A stretch of 64,000 nt of DNA from Agelaius tricolor (lineage: Eukaryota; Chordata; Aves; Passeriformes; Icteridae), in assembly GCA_023055355.1 (NCBI GenBank), contig JALJCS010000022.1, positions 14,074,501 to 14,138,500 of the forward strand, given 5' to 3'. A model generated the notes under the pieces. The model was given only the letters and a program-made list of their open reading frames with translations, was not told the DNA's origin and did no database searches. The position numbers and the translations under genes were made by a program. The stretch's first letter is position 1. Every line of letters starts with the position of its first letter. Positions 48,868-59,745 of the stretch are shown one piece after another.

Positions 48868-49352
48868 TCTGCCCTAGTGAGGCACATCCGGAGGGCCGTG
48901 CCCAGTTCTGGGCTCCTCAGGACAGGAAAGCCAAGGAGCTCCTGGAGAGGGTCCAGCGGAGGCCACAGGGGTCATTTTGGGATGGAGCATCTCTGAGATG
49001 AGGAGAGACTGTGGGAGCTGGGCCTGGCCAGGCTGGAGAAGGGAAGGCTGAGAGGGGACCCCATCAACCCCTCCAAACCTGCCCGGGGCTGTCAGAGGCC
49101 GGTGCCAGGACAGGGAGCACTGGCAGGAGCTGAACCACGGCAAGTTCCACCCCAACATGGGGAAGAACTTCTTTCCCTGGAGGGGCAGAGCCTGGAGCAG
49201 CTGCCCAGGGAGGGGCTGGGGTCTCCCTCTGCAGAGCCATTGCAAACCCTGCTGGCCGCGTTCCTGTGTCCCTGCTGCAGGTGGCCCTGCCTGGGCAGGG
49301 GTTGGGCTGATCCCAGAGGTGCCCCAAGCCCAGCTGTGCCGGAGCCATTCCT
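48868..49352 (+). mobile_element. CR1 LINE 3' portion (longest copy here)
   Basis: Reads through GTTCTGGGCTCCTCAGGACA, GGAGCTCCTGGAGAGGGTCC, GAGCATCTCTGAGATGAGGA, AGGCTGAGAGGGGACC, AAGTTCCACCCCAACATGG and AAGAACTTCTTTCCCTGGAG. These are successive landmarks of the CR1 ORF2 end and 3' UTR. The terminal tail is lost into the adjoining 35-bp minisatellite. Confidence 0.88.
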
Positions 49353-49608
49353 GAGGGACCCAGAGCCCCTCTGGTGATGGTGATTCCAAAGGACCCAGAG
49401 CCCCTCTGGTGATGGTGATTCCAAAGGACCCAGAGCCCCTCCGGTGATGGTGATCCCAAAGCCCAGCTGTTCTGTCCTGACCCATTCCTGAGGGACCCAG
49501 AGCCCCTCTGGTGATGGTGATTCCAAAGGACCCAGAGCCCCTCTGGTGATGGTGATCCCAAAGCCCAGCTGTTCTGGCACTGAGCCATTCCTGAGGGACC
49601 CAGAGCGG
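49340..49608. repeat. 35-bp minisatellite, ~6 copies
   Basis: GATGGTGATTCCAAAGGACC followed by CAGAGCCCCTCTGGT repeats with a period of 35 bp (49,376, 49,411, ...). A longer variant carries CCCAGCTGTTCTG and CCATTCCTGAGGGACC, which derive from the end of the adjacent CR1 copy. Confidence 0.92.
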
Positions 49609-49830
49609 GGAGGGGCGGCCATGGCCGGGGCGGGGCTCACCTGACGGCCCCGCCCCCGGAACGGCCCCGCCCCGGAACGGCCCCGCCCCGCGGATGCCGA
49701 AGCGCGGCTCGGCCGCCAGGTGGCGCCAGGTGCCGGTCCCGCCCCCAGCCCGGCCCCGCCCTTCCCAGGCAGACCCCGCCCCTCCCGGCCGCGCCCCGCC
49801 CCGTTCGGCCTCGCCCCGCCCCGTCCCACG

Positions 49831-49836
49831 CACGTG
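49831..49836. promoter_or_regulatory. CACGTG E-box
   Basis: A palindromic CACGTG, the core for MYC/MAX, USF and related bHLH-zip factors, 148 bp upstream of the PWWP2B ATG. Confidence 0.4.
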
Positions 49837-49864
49837 CCCGGTAGCAGGGCGGGGCCGTGACGCC

Positions 49865-49891
49865 ATGGCCGGCGGCGGGGCGGGGCCGTGA
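49865..49891 (+). other. Upstream ORF, 8 codons
   Basis: ATG at 49,865 in a GCC-ATG-G context opens eight codons (M-A-G-G-G-A-G-P) and stops at TGA 49,889-49,891, in the same frame as the PWWP2B start. It matters only if transcription starts upstream of 49,865. A similar short ORF starts at 49,620. Confidence 0.35.
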
Positions 49892-49896
49892 CGTCA
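49889..49896. promoter_or_regulatory. Full-length CRE (TGACGTCA)
   Basis: A perfect palindromic CREB/ATF site 90 bp upstream of the PWWP2B ATG. It is embedded in GGGGCGGGGCCGTGACGTCA, which echoes GGGCGGGGCCGTGACGCCA about 30 bp upstream, so the GC-box plus CRE module appears twice, once with one base changed. Confidence 0.55.
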
Positions 49897-49978
49897 GGCG
49901 CGGCGGCGGCGGGCGCTCCGTGAGGTCACGGCCCAGCGGCCCGGCCCAGCGGCCCCGCCGGCAGGGAGCGGCGGGAGC

Positions 49979-50160
49979 ATGGCCGAGCCCGGGGCGGCGG
50001 CGGCGGCGGTGGCGGCGGGGGACGCGGCGGGGGCGCCGCCGCCGCGGGTGGGCGCGTGGGTGCCGGTGCTGGTGGAGCAGATGGTGAACGACACGCTGGT
50101 GGTGACGCTGAGCTGCGGGGAGCGGCGCTTCACCGGCGTGCTGCTGGACTGCTCCAAGAG
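49979..50160 (+). CDS. PWWP2B: PWWP2B coding exon 1
   Basis: Codes for residues 1-60 and the first two bases of codon 61. The ATG at 49,979 has a strong context (A at -3, G at +4). After an Ala/Gly/Pro-rich lead (MAEPGAAAAA...), residues 25-61 (with VLVEQMVNDTLVVTLSCGER and FTGVLLDCSKR) match the conserved N-terminal module shared by PWWP2A and PWWP2B. The CGER.F.G.LLDC pattern and the later sequence favour PWWP2B. The donor is AAGAG|GTGCGG (GT at 50,161). Joining AG to the G at 55,425 restores an Arg codon and the family motif SKRSGLF. The protein is nuclear. Confidence 0.93.
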
Positions 50161-51924
50161 GTGCGGCCGGGGATGGGGGCACCGGGACCGCGGCGGGGAG
50201 CGGGGCCGGAGCGGCGGGGCCACGCCGCCCCCGCGCCCTTTGTTCGGCCGGGCGGGACAAAGCGGCGGGGTCGGGACCGGCCCGGGGCACGCGGCGGGGG
50301 CGGAGCGGTGCCCCCGGACCGGCCGCCGCCCCGCACGTGGCCCCGGGGAGCGCGTCCCGGCCCCGGACCCCCGGCCCTTCCGGTCGCAGCCCCCGCGCCG
50401 GTCGCTGCCCTCGGCGGCCTCTCCCCGCGCGGAGCTCCCCGAGCTCCCCCTGCCGAGCCCCCCCAGGTCCCGGCCGGGCCCCGGGGCCGGGCGGCGGTTC
50501 CGGGGGGTCCCGCGGGCTGTGGCCGCAGCAGCCCCGGCGCTGCCTGAGTTCTGCGGAGCCGAGCGGGGCATCTCGGAGCGGGGCATCTCGGAGCGGGGCC
50601 CGCGGGCTGGGCTCCGCACCGCGGGCACCTCGTGGTCACTCCCACCTGCCCGGCTCTGGAGGTGGCTGTACAGGCTCGCGGCGGGGCCGGGCGGCTGTCC
50701 CGGGCAGGGCCGGCTCTCCTGTGAGGAGCAGGTTTGGTTCTGGGTGCTGGGTAAGGGACAGATCCGTGCTGCGTGGGAGCACAGCAGCCTCACCTCTCCG
50801 ATCCATCCTACGAGATGTGCGGAGCAGGAGTTCTGAGCTTCATTTTTGTCATTGATTTAGTTTCACGTGGCTATCCCAGAAAATTGGAGTCAGATTTTCA
50901 AACGCATTCAGGCACCTAATGCTGTGCAGAGCCCATAAACCCATCCTGGAGTCTGGTCCCAGCCTGAGCAGTTGGTGTCCCTCGAGCGCCCTAAACCATC
51001 TCTTTCTGCCTTCTCACATTTCAGTTGTTTTCCTCTGCAGTGACACTTCTTTCACCTGTTTTTTTTTCACCCTAACCTTTCTCCATTATTTTTCTTCATC
51101 TTGTTTCCTCCCTTTCCTCCCAGCTCCTAGTGGGTCCAAGAAACAACCAGACGGGTGTTTTCCCCAGGCTTTGAGGCAGCTCTGCAGCCCAGTGCTGCCG
51201 CAGCCCTGCGGGTGGTGACACTGGCTGGGAGGCAGTGGGGGCCCGCTGAGCACTGGGGCTGTCCCCGAGGGTCAGTGCTCGTTCTGTGGCTGTCCCCTGG
51301 TGCTGCACCCTGCCTGTGGTGGTGCTGAGTGCTGGCTGGGCAGGGCGGGCAGGGAGGGCAGGGAGGGGTGGTGGCCAGCACAAGGGGAGAGCCACGGCCT
51401 CTGTTCCTCTGCTCGTGGCTCTCGGGAGGGGACTCTGTGTGAGGCAGGACCCTGGGGACTTGGAGCAAGCACTGCAGTCATGCCAGGTCTCGGGTGTGCA
51501 GGGGAGGAGAGATCTCGTTCATCCTACAGCAGAACACAGGAGTCAGCCTGGCAGTGGCTGGAAGGTGAAGGTCAGGATGTGTCCCAAAGGCAGCAGGAAT
51601 TTATCCACTTGGTGCTGAGCTTGGAGTGCCTGCAGTGGGTGTGTGGCAGAACTGTTTCTCCTCCTCCTGCTGCCTGGCTGATGGAGCTGTGTCCCACCAG
51701 CTTGTCCCTGTGCAGGGGTCACCCATGCTCTGCCTGTACCCCCTGGGAGATGGGACTGGCAGGAGAGGAGCCACCAGAGCAGGTTGTTAGACCTGCATAG
51801 AAAGAGGAGATTACCTCAAAAAGGAAGGAGGGCCTGTGCGGTGATTCTTCAGCTTTCTTTTGTGGTTTAAAGTGGTTTCAGCATCTCACAGTAGATGAAT
51901 CTGTTTTCCTTAGTTGTGGCTGCT

Positions 51925-52064
51925 CCATCTCTGAAAGTGTTCAAGGTCAGCTTGGACAGGGCTTGGAGCAGCTTGTCTAACAAATGACCTCCCACCTCAG
52001 GCCAGGAGAATTGGAACTCCTGGATGATTTTTAAGGTCCCTTCTAACACAGACAATCTGTAATG
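51925..52064 (+). mobile_element. CR1 LINE 3' end
   Basis: GTGTTCAAGGTCAGCTTGGA, CAGGGCTTGGAGCAGCTTGT and TTTTTAAGGTCCCTTCTAAC follow the CR1 3' UTR. The tail is worn (CAGACAATCTGTAATG). It lies in PWWP2B intron 1, sense orientation. Confidence 0.75.
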
Positions 52065-52261
52065 CCTTGTTCACCTCTCCTGAGCTGTAGCGAGTGCTGT
52101 GTGGCGCTGAGCAGGAGGAAGGCCTGGCACCCTGAGCACCCAGGGCACTCCTGGCCATCCAGCTCCTGGCTGGACACCTCTGGTGTTCTGCCACAAAGGC
52201 AGGTGCAAGTTTGAACCCAGACTGCCTGCCCGGGTGTGCAAGGGCTCAGTCCATGGGCAGC

Positions 52262-52865
52262 AGAACTGCCTGCCCGTGCCCTGCCTGTGCCCATGCCCTG
52301 CCCATGCCCTGCTTGTGCCCGTGCCCATCCCCTGCCCGTGCCCTGTCTGTGCCCTGCTTGTGCCTGTGCCCATCCCCTGCCCATGTCCTGCCTGTGCCCT
52401 GCTTGTGCCCGTGCCCATCCCCTGCCCGTGCCCTGTCTGTGCCCTGCTTGTGCCTGTGCCCATCCCCTGCCCATGCCCTGCCCGTGCCCTGCTTGTGCCT
52501 GTGCCCATCCCCTGCCCATGTCCTGCCCATGCCCTGCTTGTGCCTGTGCCCATCCCCTGCCCATGTCCTGCCCATGCCCTGCTTGTGCCCGTGCCCATCC
52601 CCTGCCCGTGCCCTGCCTGTGCCCTGCTTGTGCCTGTGCCCATCCCCTGCCCATGCCCTGTCTGTGCCCTGCTTGTGCCCGTGCCCATCCCCTGCCTGTG
52701 CCCTGCTTGTGCCCGTGCCCATCCCCTGCCCGTGCCCTGCCTGTGCCCTGCTTGTGCCCGTGCCCATCCCCTGCCTGTGCCCTGCTTGTGCCCATCCCCT
52801 GCCCGTGCCCTGCCTGTGCCCTGCTTGTGCCCGTGCCCATCCCCTGCCCATGCCCTGCCTGTGCC
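52262..52865. repeat. Minisatellite of CCTGCCC/GTGCCC modules
   Basis: CCCGTGCCCATCCCCTGCCC, GTGCCCTG and CCTGTGCCCTGCTTG modules alternate in units of roughly 36 and 60 bp over 600 bp. Both strands have long open frames (for example CLCPCPSPA repeats) that are array translations. Confidence 0.94.
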
Positions 52866-53322
52866 TTTCTGCCCCCTGCGCCTTTGGGAATGGGGGGATG
52901 TCGGGAGCAGTCATGCCTGACCTTCCAGCTGCTGGGGAATTATTTGCAGAGAAAGTGCTCGTGTCCCTTCCTGCCCCAGCCTGGATGATGCAGCAGCACC
53001 AGGGCCTGCCCAGTGACTGGCAGTTATTTGCTTCCAATAAACTGGCTCTGCTCAGAGTGAGCTCCATAGTGTGTATGCTCAAGCAGAGATTTAAATGCTG
53101 CCACCGTGTTTCTGATAACAAGATTTGGTAGTTTTGCTGCAATTGAACTTACTTTAAAATTTGGGTTTTAATTATGCAGGGGTATAAATAAAGGAGGATG
53201 GCATCTCCTGGATCAGGCAGAGACTGGATTGAGGCAACCAAGTCCAGTTGGCTGCAGCTGCCCCAGAAAGGGGGATTACAAGCAGGGTGAAATCCCATCA
53301 GCAGTATTTCCTGCTGCTTTAA

Positions 53323-53630
53323 TCACAGAATCCCAGAATGGCTTGGATTGCAAGGGACCTTAAAGCTCATCCTGTTTCACCCCTGCTATGGCAGGGACAC
53401 CTTCCCCTGTCCCAGGTGCTCCCAGCCCCATCCAGTCTGGCCTTGGGCACTGCCAGGGATCCAGGGGCACCCTGTGCCAGGGCCTAGGGCCTGCCCACCC
53501 TGCCAGGGAGCAATTCCTGCCCAGGGTCCCATCCATCCCTGCCCTCTGGCCGTGGGAAGCCATCCCCCCTTGCCCTATCCCGACAGGCCCTACTGAGAGG
53601 TTTGTCCCCATCTTTCTGACAGGCCTCCCT
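53323..53630 (-). mobile_element. CR1 LINE 3' end, antisense
   Basis: The reversed tail AATCACAGAATCCCAGAATG is intact, followed by GGACCTTAAAGCTCATCC, GCAGGGACACCTTCCCC and GGCCTTGGGCACTGCC. It lies in PWWP2B intron 1. Confidence 0.87.
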
Positions 53631-55424
53631 GCTGAACTGGTGCCTGGCACAGGCTGACAGCTGGGGAGGGCATGGCCTGGGGCCTGTGGGCACGTTCTGT
53701 GGCACAGAGGCTGTGTCCAGCCCACTGGGGTTACAGGGTGCTGGTGCACTAATGCCACAGGCACAAACCATCCTGTGAGTGACCCTTTGGGTGCTCCACT
53801 GCTGCCAGGTGAGGAGCTCCATGCCACTCTGGAGGGTTTGGTGACCTGAACAAGGGGAGTGGGCTTATGTCTACACGAGGAGCAGTTTTCTGTTGTGACC
53901 AAGTCATGCAACCTCACTGCATAAAATAATCATAATTTACAGCCATCATTTCATTCAGAAATGGCCTCACTTTGGAGTATGAATGGTGCCGACGTCTCAG
54001 TCTGGCTGTACAGACTGTACTGGCTTTCTGGGTTGTCATTTAAAGACACCTACATTCTTGGTTGTCTCTGTTTAAAAAAAGCCTCTTGGAACAAAAATAT
54101 TTTGTTCCAAATTACGTGATTTCAACAGCTTAATCCTTTCCCAGTTAAACTGTCATTTAACAGCAGGTTGTTGCACTTTTTCAGTAATTCCCTTCAGTAA
54201 CTTCCCCCCTTCAGGGGAAGGACTTTGGAGGCTCCTCTCCATCGGGACACCCATGGCAGTGGCTTTGTGCTGCTCTTGGTGAGAGGTGTGGCACAGAGCG
54301 GATGCCTTCAGCTCCTCTTCAGTGCTCTCTGTAGCATTTACCAAAGTGTCCCCCTCTGTGACACCACCAAGACACTCCTCCCTTGCCTCAGGAAGGGTCC
54401 TTCCTTCTGGTGGTTGGAAAGGAAGCAATGGCTGGCAAGGAAGGGAATGGGAATGGAGCATCCAAAGCCCACCGGTATTTTGGTCTGTACCTGTTCTCCA
54501 TTCCTTTGTTTCTTCTTGGTGGTCTCCTATACAACATTTTGTTATTATTAAGAAGGCCCACGTGCTTTACTACGGTGTGGTCTCTGCAGAAGTGTCTCTG
54601 GAAAGCCAAGGCAGGGAGCTTGCCTAGTCAGAGTCAGTGTTTCAGGGCAGAATCTGTCCCAGTGCTGTGTTAGCGTAATATTTCTAATGCCAGGCCAAGG
54701 GCATAAATTCATACATTTTGGAGACACGAATTGCAGTTGTGAGTTTCAGCATTTCAGAGGATTTGCTTTTGCCAATATCCAGGCAAGGTACCATGTCCAG
54801 GCCTTGGTGGCCTGTAATGAGACTTGGCATTGAAGGACAGAGTATCACCATTGTTAACAACCCTGCTGTTCTGGAGGAGCCCTGGGTGCCTGATGTTACC
54901 AAATGGAGCTGAATATGGAGAGACTGAGGAAGAGGAGCAGGGCTGTGTCTTGGTGAACCTGTGCAAGTTATCCACCCAAGTCAGGGTGTTTGGGTTTAGA
55001 ATGAAAAACTGGAAAATCAGCCATGCAGCTGCAGTGAGAAGAAGGGCAGTTTCATAGCTCCCTAGGCTAATCCAGATCACATCCCTCCTCTGGCCTTGCC
55101 AGCCTGCTGATGCAGTAAACTGCTTTGTGGGATAAAACTTACAACTTCTTAGAGCAAAACTTTGTGCAAAGAGTTCATAGAAATAGAGGTTTTGATCCCT
55201 CTGTCTTTTCTGGGAGAAGAGTAGGATGCCTTGCTGGATTTCTGCACTGTTGTTATTTTTTTCAGTGGCAGAATCGACTGCTTGATCGTAAAAGTCAAGA
55301 GAAAGTGTTGGGTTCTCAGTACTGAAGCTGTGGGATGGCAGGATCTTTTGGGTTCCCAGAGAAGCACCTTTCAAAGCTTCTGACTGTGTTTCTTTCTCTC
55401 CCCATCCTTCTCGTCCCAATTTAG

Positions 55425-57114
55425 GTCTGGATTGTTCTGTCTGCCATCCTCCTTCCCGAAGCACGAGGACCCTCCCGCCGGTGCCTGCGCTACCGGAGCC
55501 GCCGAGGGCAGGGGAGCCACGGAGGGCAGGGGAGCCACGGAGGCCAGGGGAGCCTCCGAGGCCAGGGGTGCCTCCGAGGGCAGGGGAGCCTCCGAGGGCG
55601 ATCCGGAGCCGCGCCCCGCCGGCCCCCAGCCCGCCGAGGAGCCGCTGCCGCCGCTGCTGCCCGCGCCGGGCAGCCTGCCGCCCTTCCCGCCCTACTTCGA
55701 GGGAGCCCCGTTCCCCCGGCCCCTGTGGCTGCGGCACACCTACAACCAGTGGGTCCCGCAGCCGCCGCCGCGGACTATAAAGAGGACGAGGAGGCGCTTG
55801 TCGCGCAACAGGGACCCGGGCAGGCTCATCATGAGCACCATCAGGCTGCGGCCCAGGCAGGTGCTCTGCGAGAAGTGCAAGAACACGCTGAACCCCGAGG
55901 ATGCCGACGCGCCGCGGCAGAACGCCAAGACCAGGAGGAAGCTGAGCATTCAGGACAAGGAGCAGAAAAAGCACGGCGACTCTGACTATGTGGAGAAAAG
56001 AAACAAAAGAGAGAGGAGGGAGGATGACAAGTTTTCTGGGGAACTGGTGCATCGAACGCCAGTTATAAAAATATCCTACAGTACTCCGCAAGGGAAAGGT
56101 GAAGTGGTAAAAATCCCTTCCCGGGTTCATGGCTCAGTCAAACCGTTCTGTCCGGAGCCAGTGCTGCAGAACGGAGCCGGGGACCAAGAGGAGAGCAAGG
56201 ACTCTGAACAGTGTCGACAAACCAAATGTTTAATGGACAAGTCAGCAGGCAGCCAGCTTGCTTCCATTCCAAAACTGAAGCTCACACGGCCAGTGCATTC
56301 CAGCGTGGATGTCCCACCCCCAAAGATACGGCTGAAGCCCCATCGCATCAACAATGGTGAGAGCGTTTCAATCTATAAGGCAGAACTGATTGACGAAATC
56401 AATGTCCTCCAGAACAGCAGGGAGTCCAATCCCGGAGCGTTTTACAATGAAGAGTCTGCTGACAGAAGTTTAGCTGAGATGTCTTCAGGCAGTTCAGGTG
56501 AAGATGATGACTTCAAAAGGTTTCCCCAGGGTAAAGATGGACATGATAACTTGGCTTTCCTCATGAATTACCGTAAAAGAAAAGCAGATTCTTCTAGTTT
56601 ATCAGTGTGTAGCAATGACAGTCTAGATGAATCCAAGTCTTCTAGTTCAGAAGTGACATCACCAGAACTGTGTGACTTTTTGCCTGGTGATGATGCCTCT
56701 GTCTCTTCATCTTCAAAAGATGAGCGTAAAATTGTGCCACCATTGACAGTTAGACTGCACACCCAGAGTGTGTCTAAATGTGTTACAGAAGATGGAAGGA
56801 CTGTTTCAGTGGGGGATATTGTCTGGGGTAAAATTCACGGGTTTCCGTGGTGGCCAGCACGTGTTCTTGACATAAACCTCAGCCAGAAGGAAAACGGGGA
56901 GCCTTCGTGGCGAGAAGCTAAAGTGTCATGGTTTGGTTCTCCGACCACCTCGTTCTTGTCTGTCTCAAAACTCTCTCCTTTCTCGGAATTTTTCAAACTG
57001 AGGTTTAATCGCAAGAAGAAGGGCATGTACCGGAAAGCCATCACGGAGGCTGCAAAGGCAGTCAAGCACCTGACTCCAGAAATACGAGACCTCTTAACAC
57101 AGTTTGAGACATAA
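55425..57114 (+). CDS. PWWP2B: PWWP2B coding exon 2
   Basis: Completes codon 61 and encodes residues 62-623, ending QFET then TAA at 57,112-57,114. Visible in order are SGLFCLP (62-68); a hexapeptide repeat (88-117); the Pro-rich GSLPPFPPYFEGAPFPRPLW block; PPPRTIKRTRRRLSRNRDPG with RLRPRQVLCEKCKNTL, a basic and Cys-containing conserved block; SPVIK-type HRTPVIKISYSTPQGKGEVV; IPKLKLTRPV; PPPKIRLKPHR; acidic SSGSSGEDDDF; a Ser-rich stretch; and the C-terminal PWWP domain (about 518-610). That domain contains GDIVWGKIHGFPWWPAR (524-540), so the PWWP motif is P535-W-W-P538. Family knowledge: PWWP2A/B read H3K36 methylation and DNA through the PWWP domain, and associate with MTA1/HDAC parts of the NuRD machinery. 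The C-terminal third is almost unchanged from mammals, while the N-terminal part is expanded. The frame is intact throughout. Confidence 0.96.
55504..55593 (+). repeat. PWWP2B: In-frame coding repeat: 5 hexapeptides in PWWP2B
   Basis: Five 18-bp units encode E-G/A-R-G-A-T/S (residues 88-117). They are followed by EGD. It is an in-frame minisatellite in the variable region between the N-terminal module and the Pro-rich block. I do not recall such a repeat in mammalian PWWP2B. Confidence 0.85.
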
Positions 57115-57130
57115 CTTTGCCTCCAGTATC

Positions 57131-57138
57131 AGGTGAGT
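57131..57138 (+). other. PWWP2B: Consensus splice donor 18 bp after the PWWP2B stop
   Basis: CAG|GTGAGTG, with GT at 57,133-57,134, is a near-perfect donor shortly after the TAA. It would let the transcript splice to a non-coding 3' exon, as I recall for mammalian PWWP2B. Transcripts that ignore it can use the poly(A) signal at 57,494. Confidence 0.6.
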
Positions 57139-57493
57139 GATTGCTACACTAACGCTTGCCATCAAAAGCCTCCTGGTGCTTTTTTAATCTGTATTCCACT
57201 ATTTGTTGGCATTTGTTTTTCCATTAAATCTGAGATTGGCAATTGTGACATTTACATGCTTGGCTGTTAGTTGGTGGGGGTAATTTCAGAGGTGGTGAGA
57301 AGCTTAATTCCAAACTCTTTTGGGGGCCATGGGAATTGGGGCTCCTCTTCCCAGAGGGAAATGCAGGCCAGGCAGGACGCTGTGAGGAAGCAGCCTGTTC
57401 AAAGAACTGAAAAATCTGGAGCTGTGTGCCTGGAAGACTAACAGCTCCTAGGCTTTCAGTTTCCTTGGGTCAAAGAACTAAAACTTTCACTGG

Positions 57494-57499
57494 AATAAA
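57494..57499 (+). terminator. PWWP2B: Candidate poly(A) signal (unspliced 3' UTR)
   Basis: AATAAA with a GT-rich stretch (TATGTATGTGCTGGTG) about 17-33 bp downstream. It would give a 3' UTR of about 400 bp if the donor at 57,133 is not used. Confidence 0.45.
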
Positions 57500-57519
57500 G
57501 ATGACATTTATTATATGTA

Positions 57520-59567
57520 TGTGCTGGTGCCCAGCAGTTACCTGTAACAGTTTAGGACCCCTTTGCTCCCCTCCTTCTGGTCCCTCTGGTTTGGATTTCT
57601 TATGGAAGCCCTTTACAGCTCCTCAGAATGCTTGTACCAAAAACTGTCTTTGTGGAACAGTATTTCAATATCTCTCACAGTACTTGGGGTTTGGTTTCTA
57701 CCTCAATTTTCAGTGTTTCTCTGGGGAATGGCCTAGATCAAATGAAATTCCTTTGGGCATCACATCTGTGTGAGGACATTAGGTGGGAGTGGAAACGTGA
57801 GAGCTGATTCTTTGTAATGGATGGATTTCCCTTTCTCATCAAACAGTCTGCCTGGGATGAAAATTTGGTGCCTAAAAATACAGGATGTGGCATGACTGGG
57901 AATACAAGTTCATGGGAAAATCCAGTGACTTGGATGAAACCTGGAATCATTTCACAACCTTTCTGTCATCACTGTCCAGACAAGAGCTCAGCTGGGATGG
58001 TATTAGACAAGGGGGGGATTAACTTTTGTCGAAAACCAGAGGTTTCACTGGGAAGAGCCTTGAGTCAAAGGCCATGCTTTATGCAGTGTGGATCCTTGTG
58101 TTGTCCCCTGAATGCTCTGCTCTGTTTCATGCTTGAAGGACTCTGAGCAAGCCGGGGTTGCTCCTCTGGACTCTTCATTATCTGAACTGTCATAATGCAG
58201 TGGGACTGGGACGGTCAGTGCTCATGTAATCCTGATGGGAAAATGGGATTTTTTCATATCCTCTGTCATGGGACTTCACCCCTTGCTTGAGTGTGATGAA
58301 GGACTTGCTTTGCTTGGGTTATGACTCCATCTCAGCAAGCCTGGCTGGAGTAAATAACCAGAGCATGACATATTCATGCTGTGTACTCAGGGTGTCTGGA
58401 CAACTGCAGCAGCAACATTTCAGCCTCCTTCTTGATCTTGCCCGTAAAACTGCTGCTTAACTCTGGCTAAGGACTTCATTATATCAGGAGTGTTTGGATT
58501 GGACCCAAATTCCTATTAGCTAGATCAGGAGTATAAATAAACCTGCTGCCCAGAATGTACTGTCCTTGCCAGTGGAAGAGTCCTGGCCAATCCATGGCTC
58601 CTGTCTGGACAGTGCTCTGGTTAAAGGAGCAGCAAACTTCATTCTCTGAGCTGTCTTCAGTGTGTGTGTGAGCAGTTTGGGACAAAGGGGAGGAGTGTCA
58701 CCATCGTTCCTGACATCTGTCCTCGCCCCTGTGGGTCCTGGGCGGGCTGGCATGGCCCAGCTGCAGGAGAAGGGACAACTTGAGGAAGCACCTAATGCTC
58801 AGATCAGACAGATTGGCTGTGCCTGTCAGTCCATGGGGAGGGGGAAAGCTGTGGCCAAGAGGAGTGCCGAGCCCAGAGCTGGAAGTCAGAGTGGGAGGAT
58901 GCTTGCTCCCCACGTGTCAGCCTGCAGGGAGCACTGGCTGTGGCCCCAGCAGGACCTGGCCAGGGCGAGGGCACAGGCTGCAGGGCAGGGCCTCCAGCAG
59001 GAGCTCCAGAGACACGATGGGATCTGAGCTACAGGCACACAGCAGGTCTGCAAACGGGGGAAAGAAGAACACCTGGAGAACACGTGGATAAGAAAATCAT
59101 GGGATAGCCTGGATCAGACCAAAACTTTCCTTCTCTCTGTGCTCTTCAGCCAAACCTCTGCATGTGCATATGGGTATATACATTTAGCAGATACCACTGT
59201 TTTGTTGGCCTCCTTCAGCTGGCTTTCCACAGGGGATTTCCTGCCTTACGTGTCTGAGCTGAGCTGCCAGCACAGTCTGCCAGGCTGAAGACAACATGAC
59301 TGTTGGATAAAGAACTGCAAAACTAGAAAAGCAGAACTACACAACTGCCTGTGTTCCACATGTCACATTTACCTAGTTTCCCAATTAGACCAGCTTGTCT
59401 GGAGTTTTGGTACATCACTTATAAAATTGCTCATTATTTCAGAGAATTGTCTATACCTAATTCTCTCCTTGCAGGAGCATTGAATTTTGTTGCTTTCCTT
59501 GATTTTCCACAAGGTAGAACTGAAATGTTTCCTTCAGCTGCTCATTCACTGTCCTTTCCTGAAGGAT
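57520..59567. other. 3' UTR or downstream DNA, no gene seen
   Basis: Single-copy sequence without a coding exon that I can support. Contains another AATAAA at 58,536-58,541. Confidence 0.45.
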
Positions 59568-59745
59568 GGCATGAAAGGGTTTGGGCTGGAAGGGACCTTG
59601 AAGTCCATCCCATTGCACCCCCTGCCATGGCAGGGACACCTCCCACTGTCCCAGGTGGCTCCAAGCCCATCCAGCCTGGCCTGGGGCACTGCCAGGGATG
59701 CAGGGGCAGCCCCAGCTGCTCTGGGTAACCTGGTAATATTGCATG
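59568..59745 (-). mobile_element. CR1 LINE 3' end, antisense
   Basis: AAAGGGTTTGGGCTGGAAGG, CATGGCAGGGACACCTCCCA and GGCACTGCCAGGGATGCAG are the reverse complement of the CR1 3' UTR. Confidence 0.83.

Larger units (their letters stand above)
49615..50620. promoter_or_regulatory. PWWP2B: CpG island / PWWP2B promoter
   Basis: CpG-dense DNA from just after the 35-bp array through exon 1 into the start of intron 1. 49,640-49,820 has at least eight CCCCGCCCC-type GC boxes. Closer to the start codon are an E-box (49,831) and a full CRE (49,889). There is no TATA box. This is typical of a broadly expressed gene with dispersed start sites. Confidence 0.8.
50161..55424 (+). other. PWWP2B: PWWP2B intron 1
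   Basis: A 5,264-bp intron with GT at 50,161-50,162 and AG at 55,423-55,424. The acceptor follows a pyrimidine-rich stretch (TTTCTTTCTCTCCCCATCC). It holds the end of the CpG island, two CR1 fragments and one minisatellite. The rest (50,650-51,900 and 53,640-55,400) is single-copy with no further exon recognised. Confidence 0.88.

Noticed and set aside
54754..56130. Minus-strand frame of 458 codons
   Set aside because: Antisense shadow of the PWWP2B exon 2 N-terminal part and its intron; no family resemblance, while the plus strand is clearly coding.
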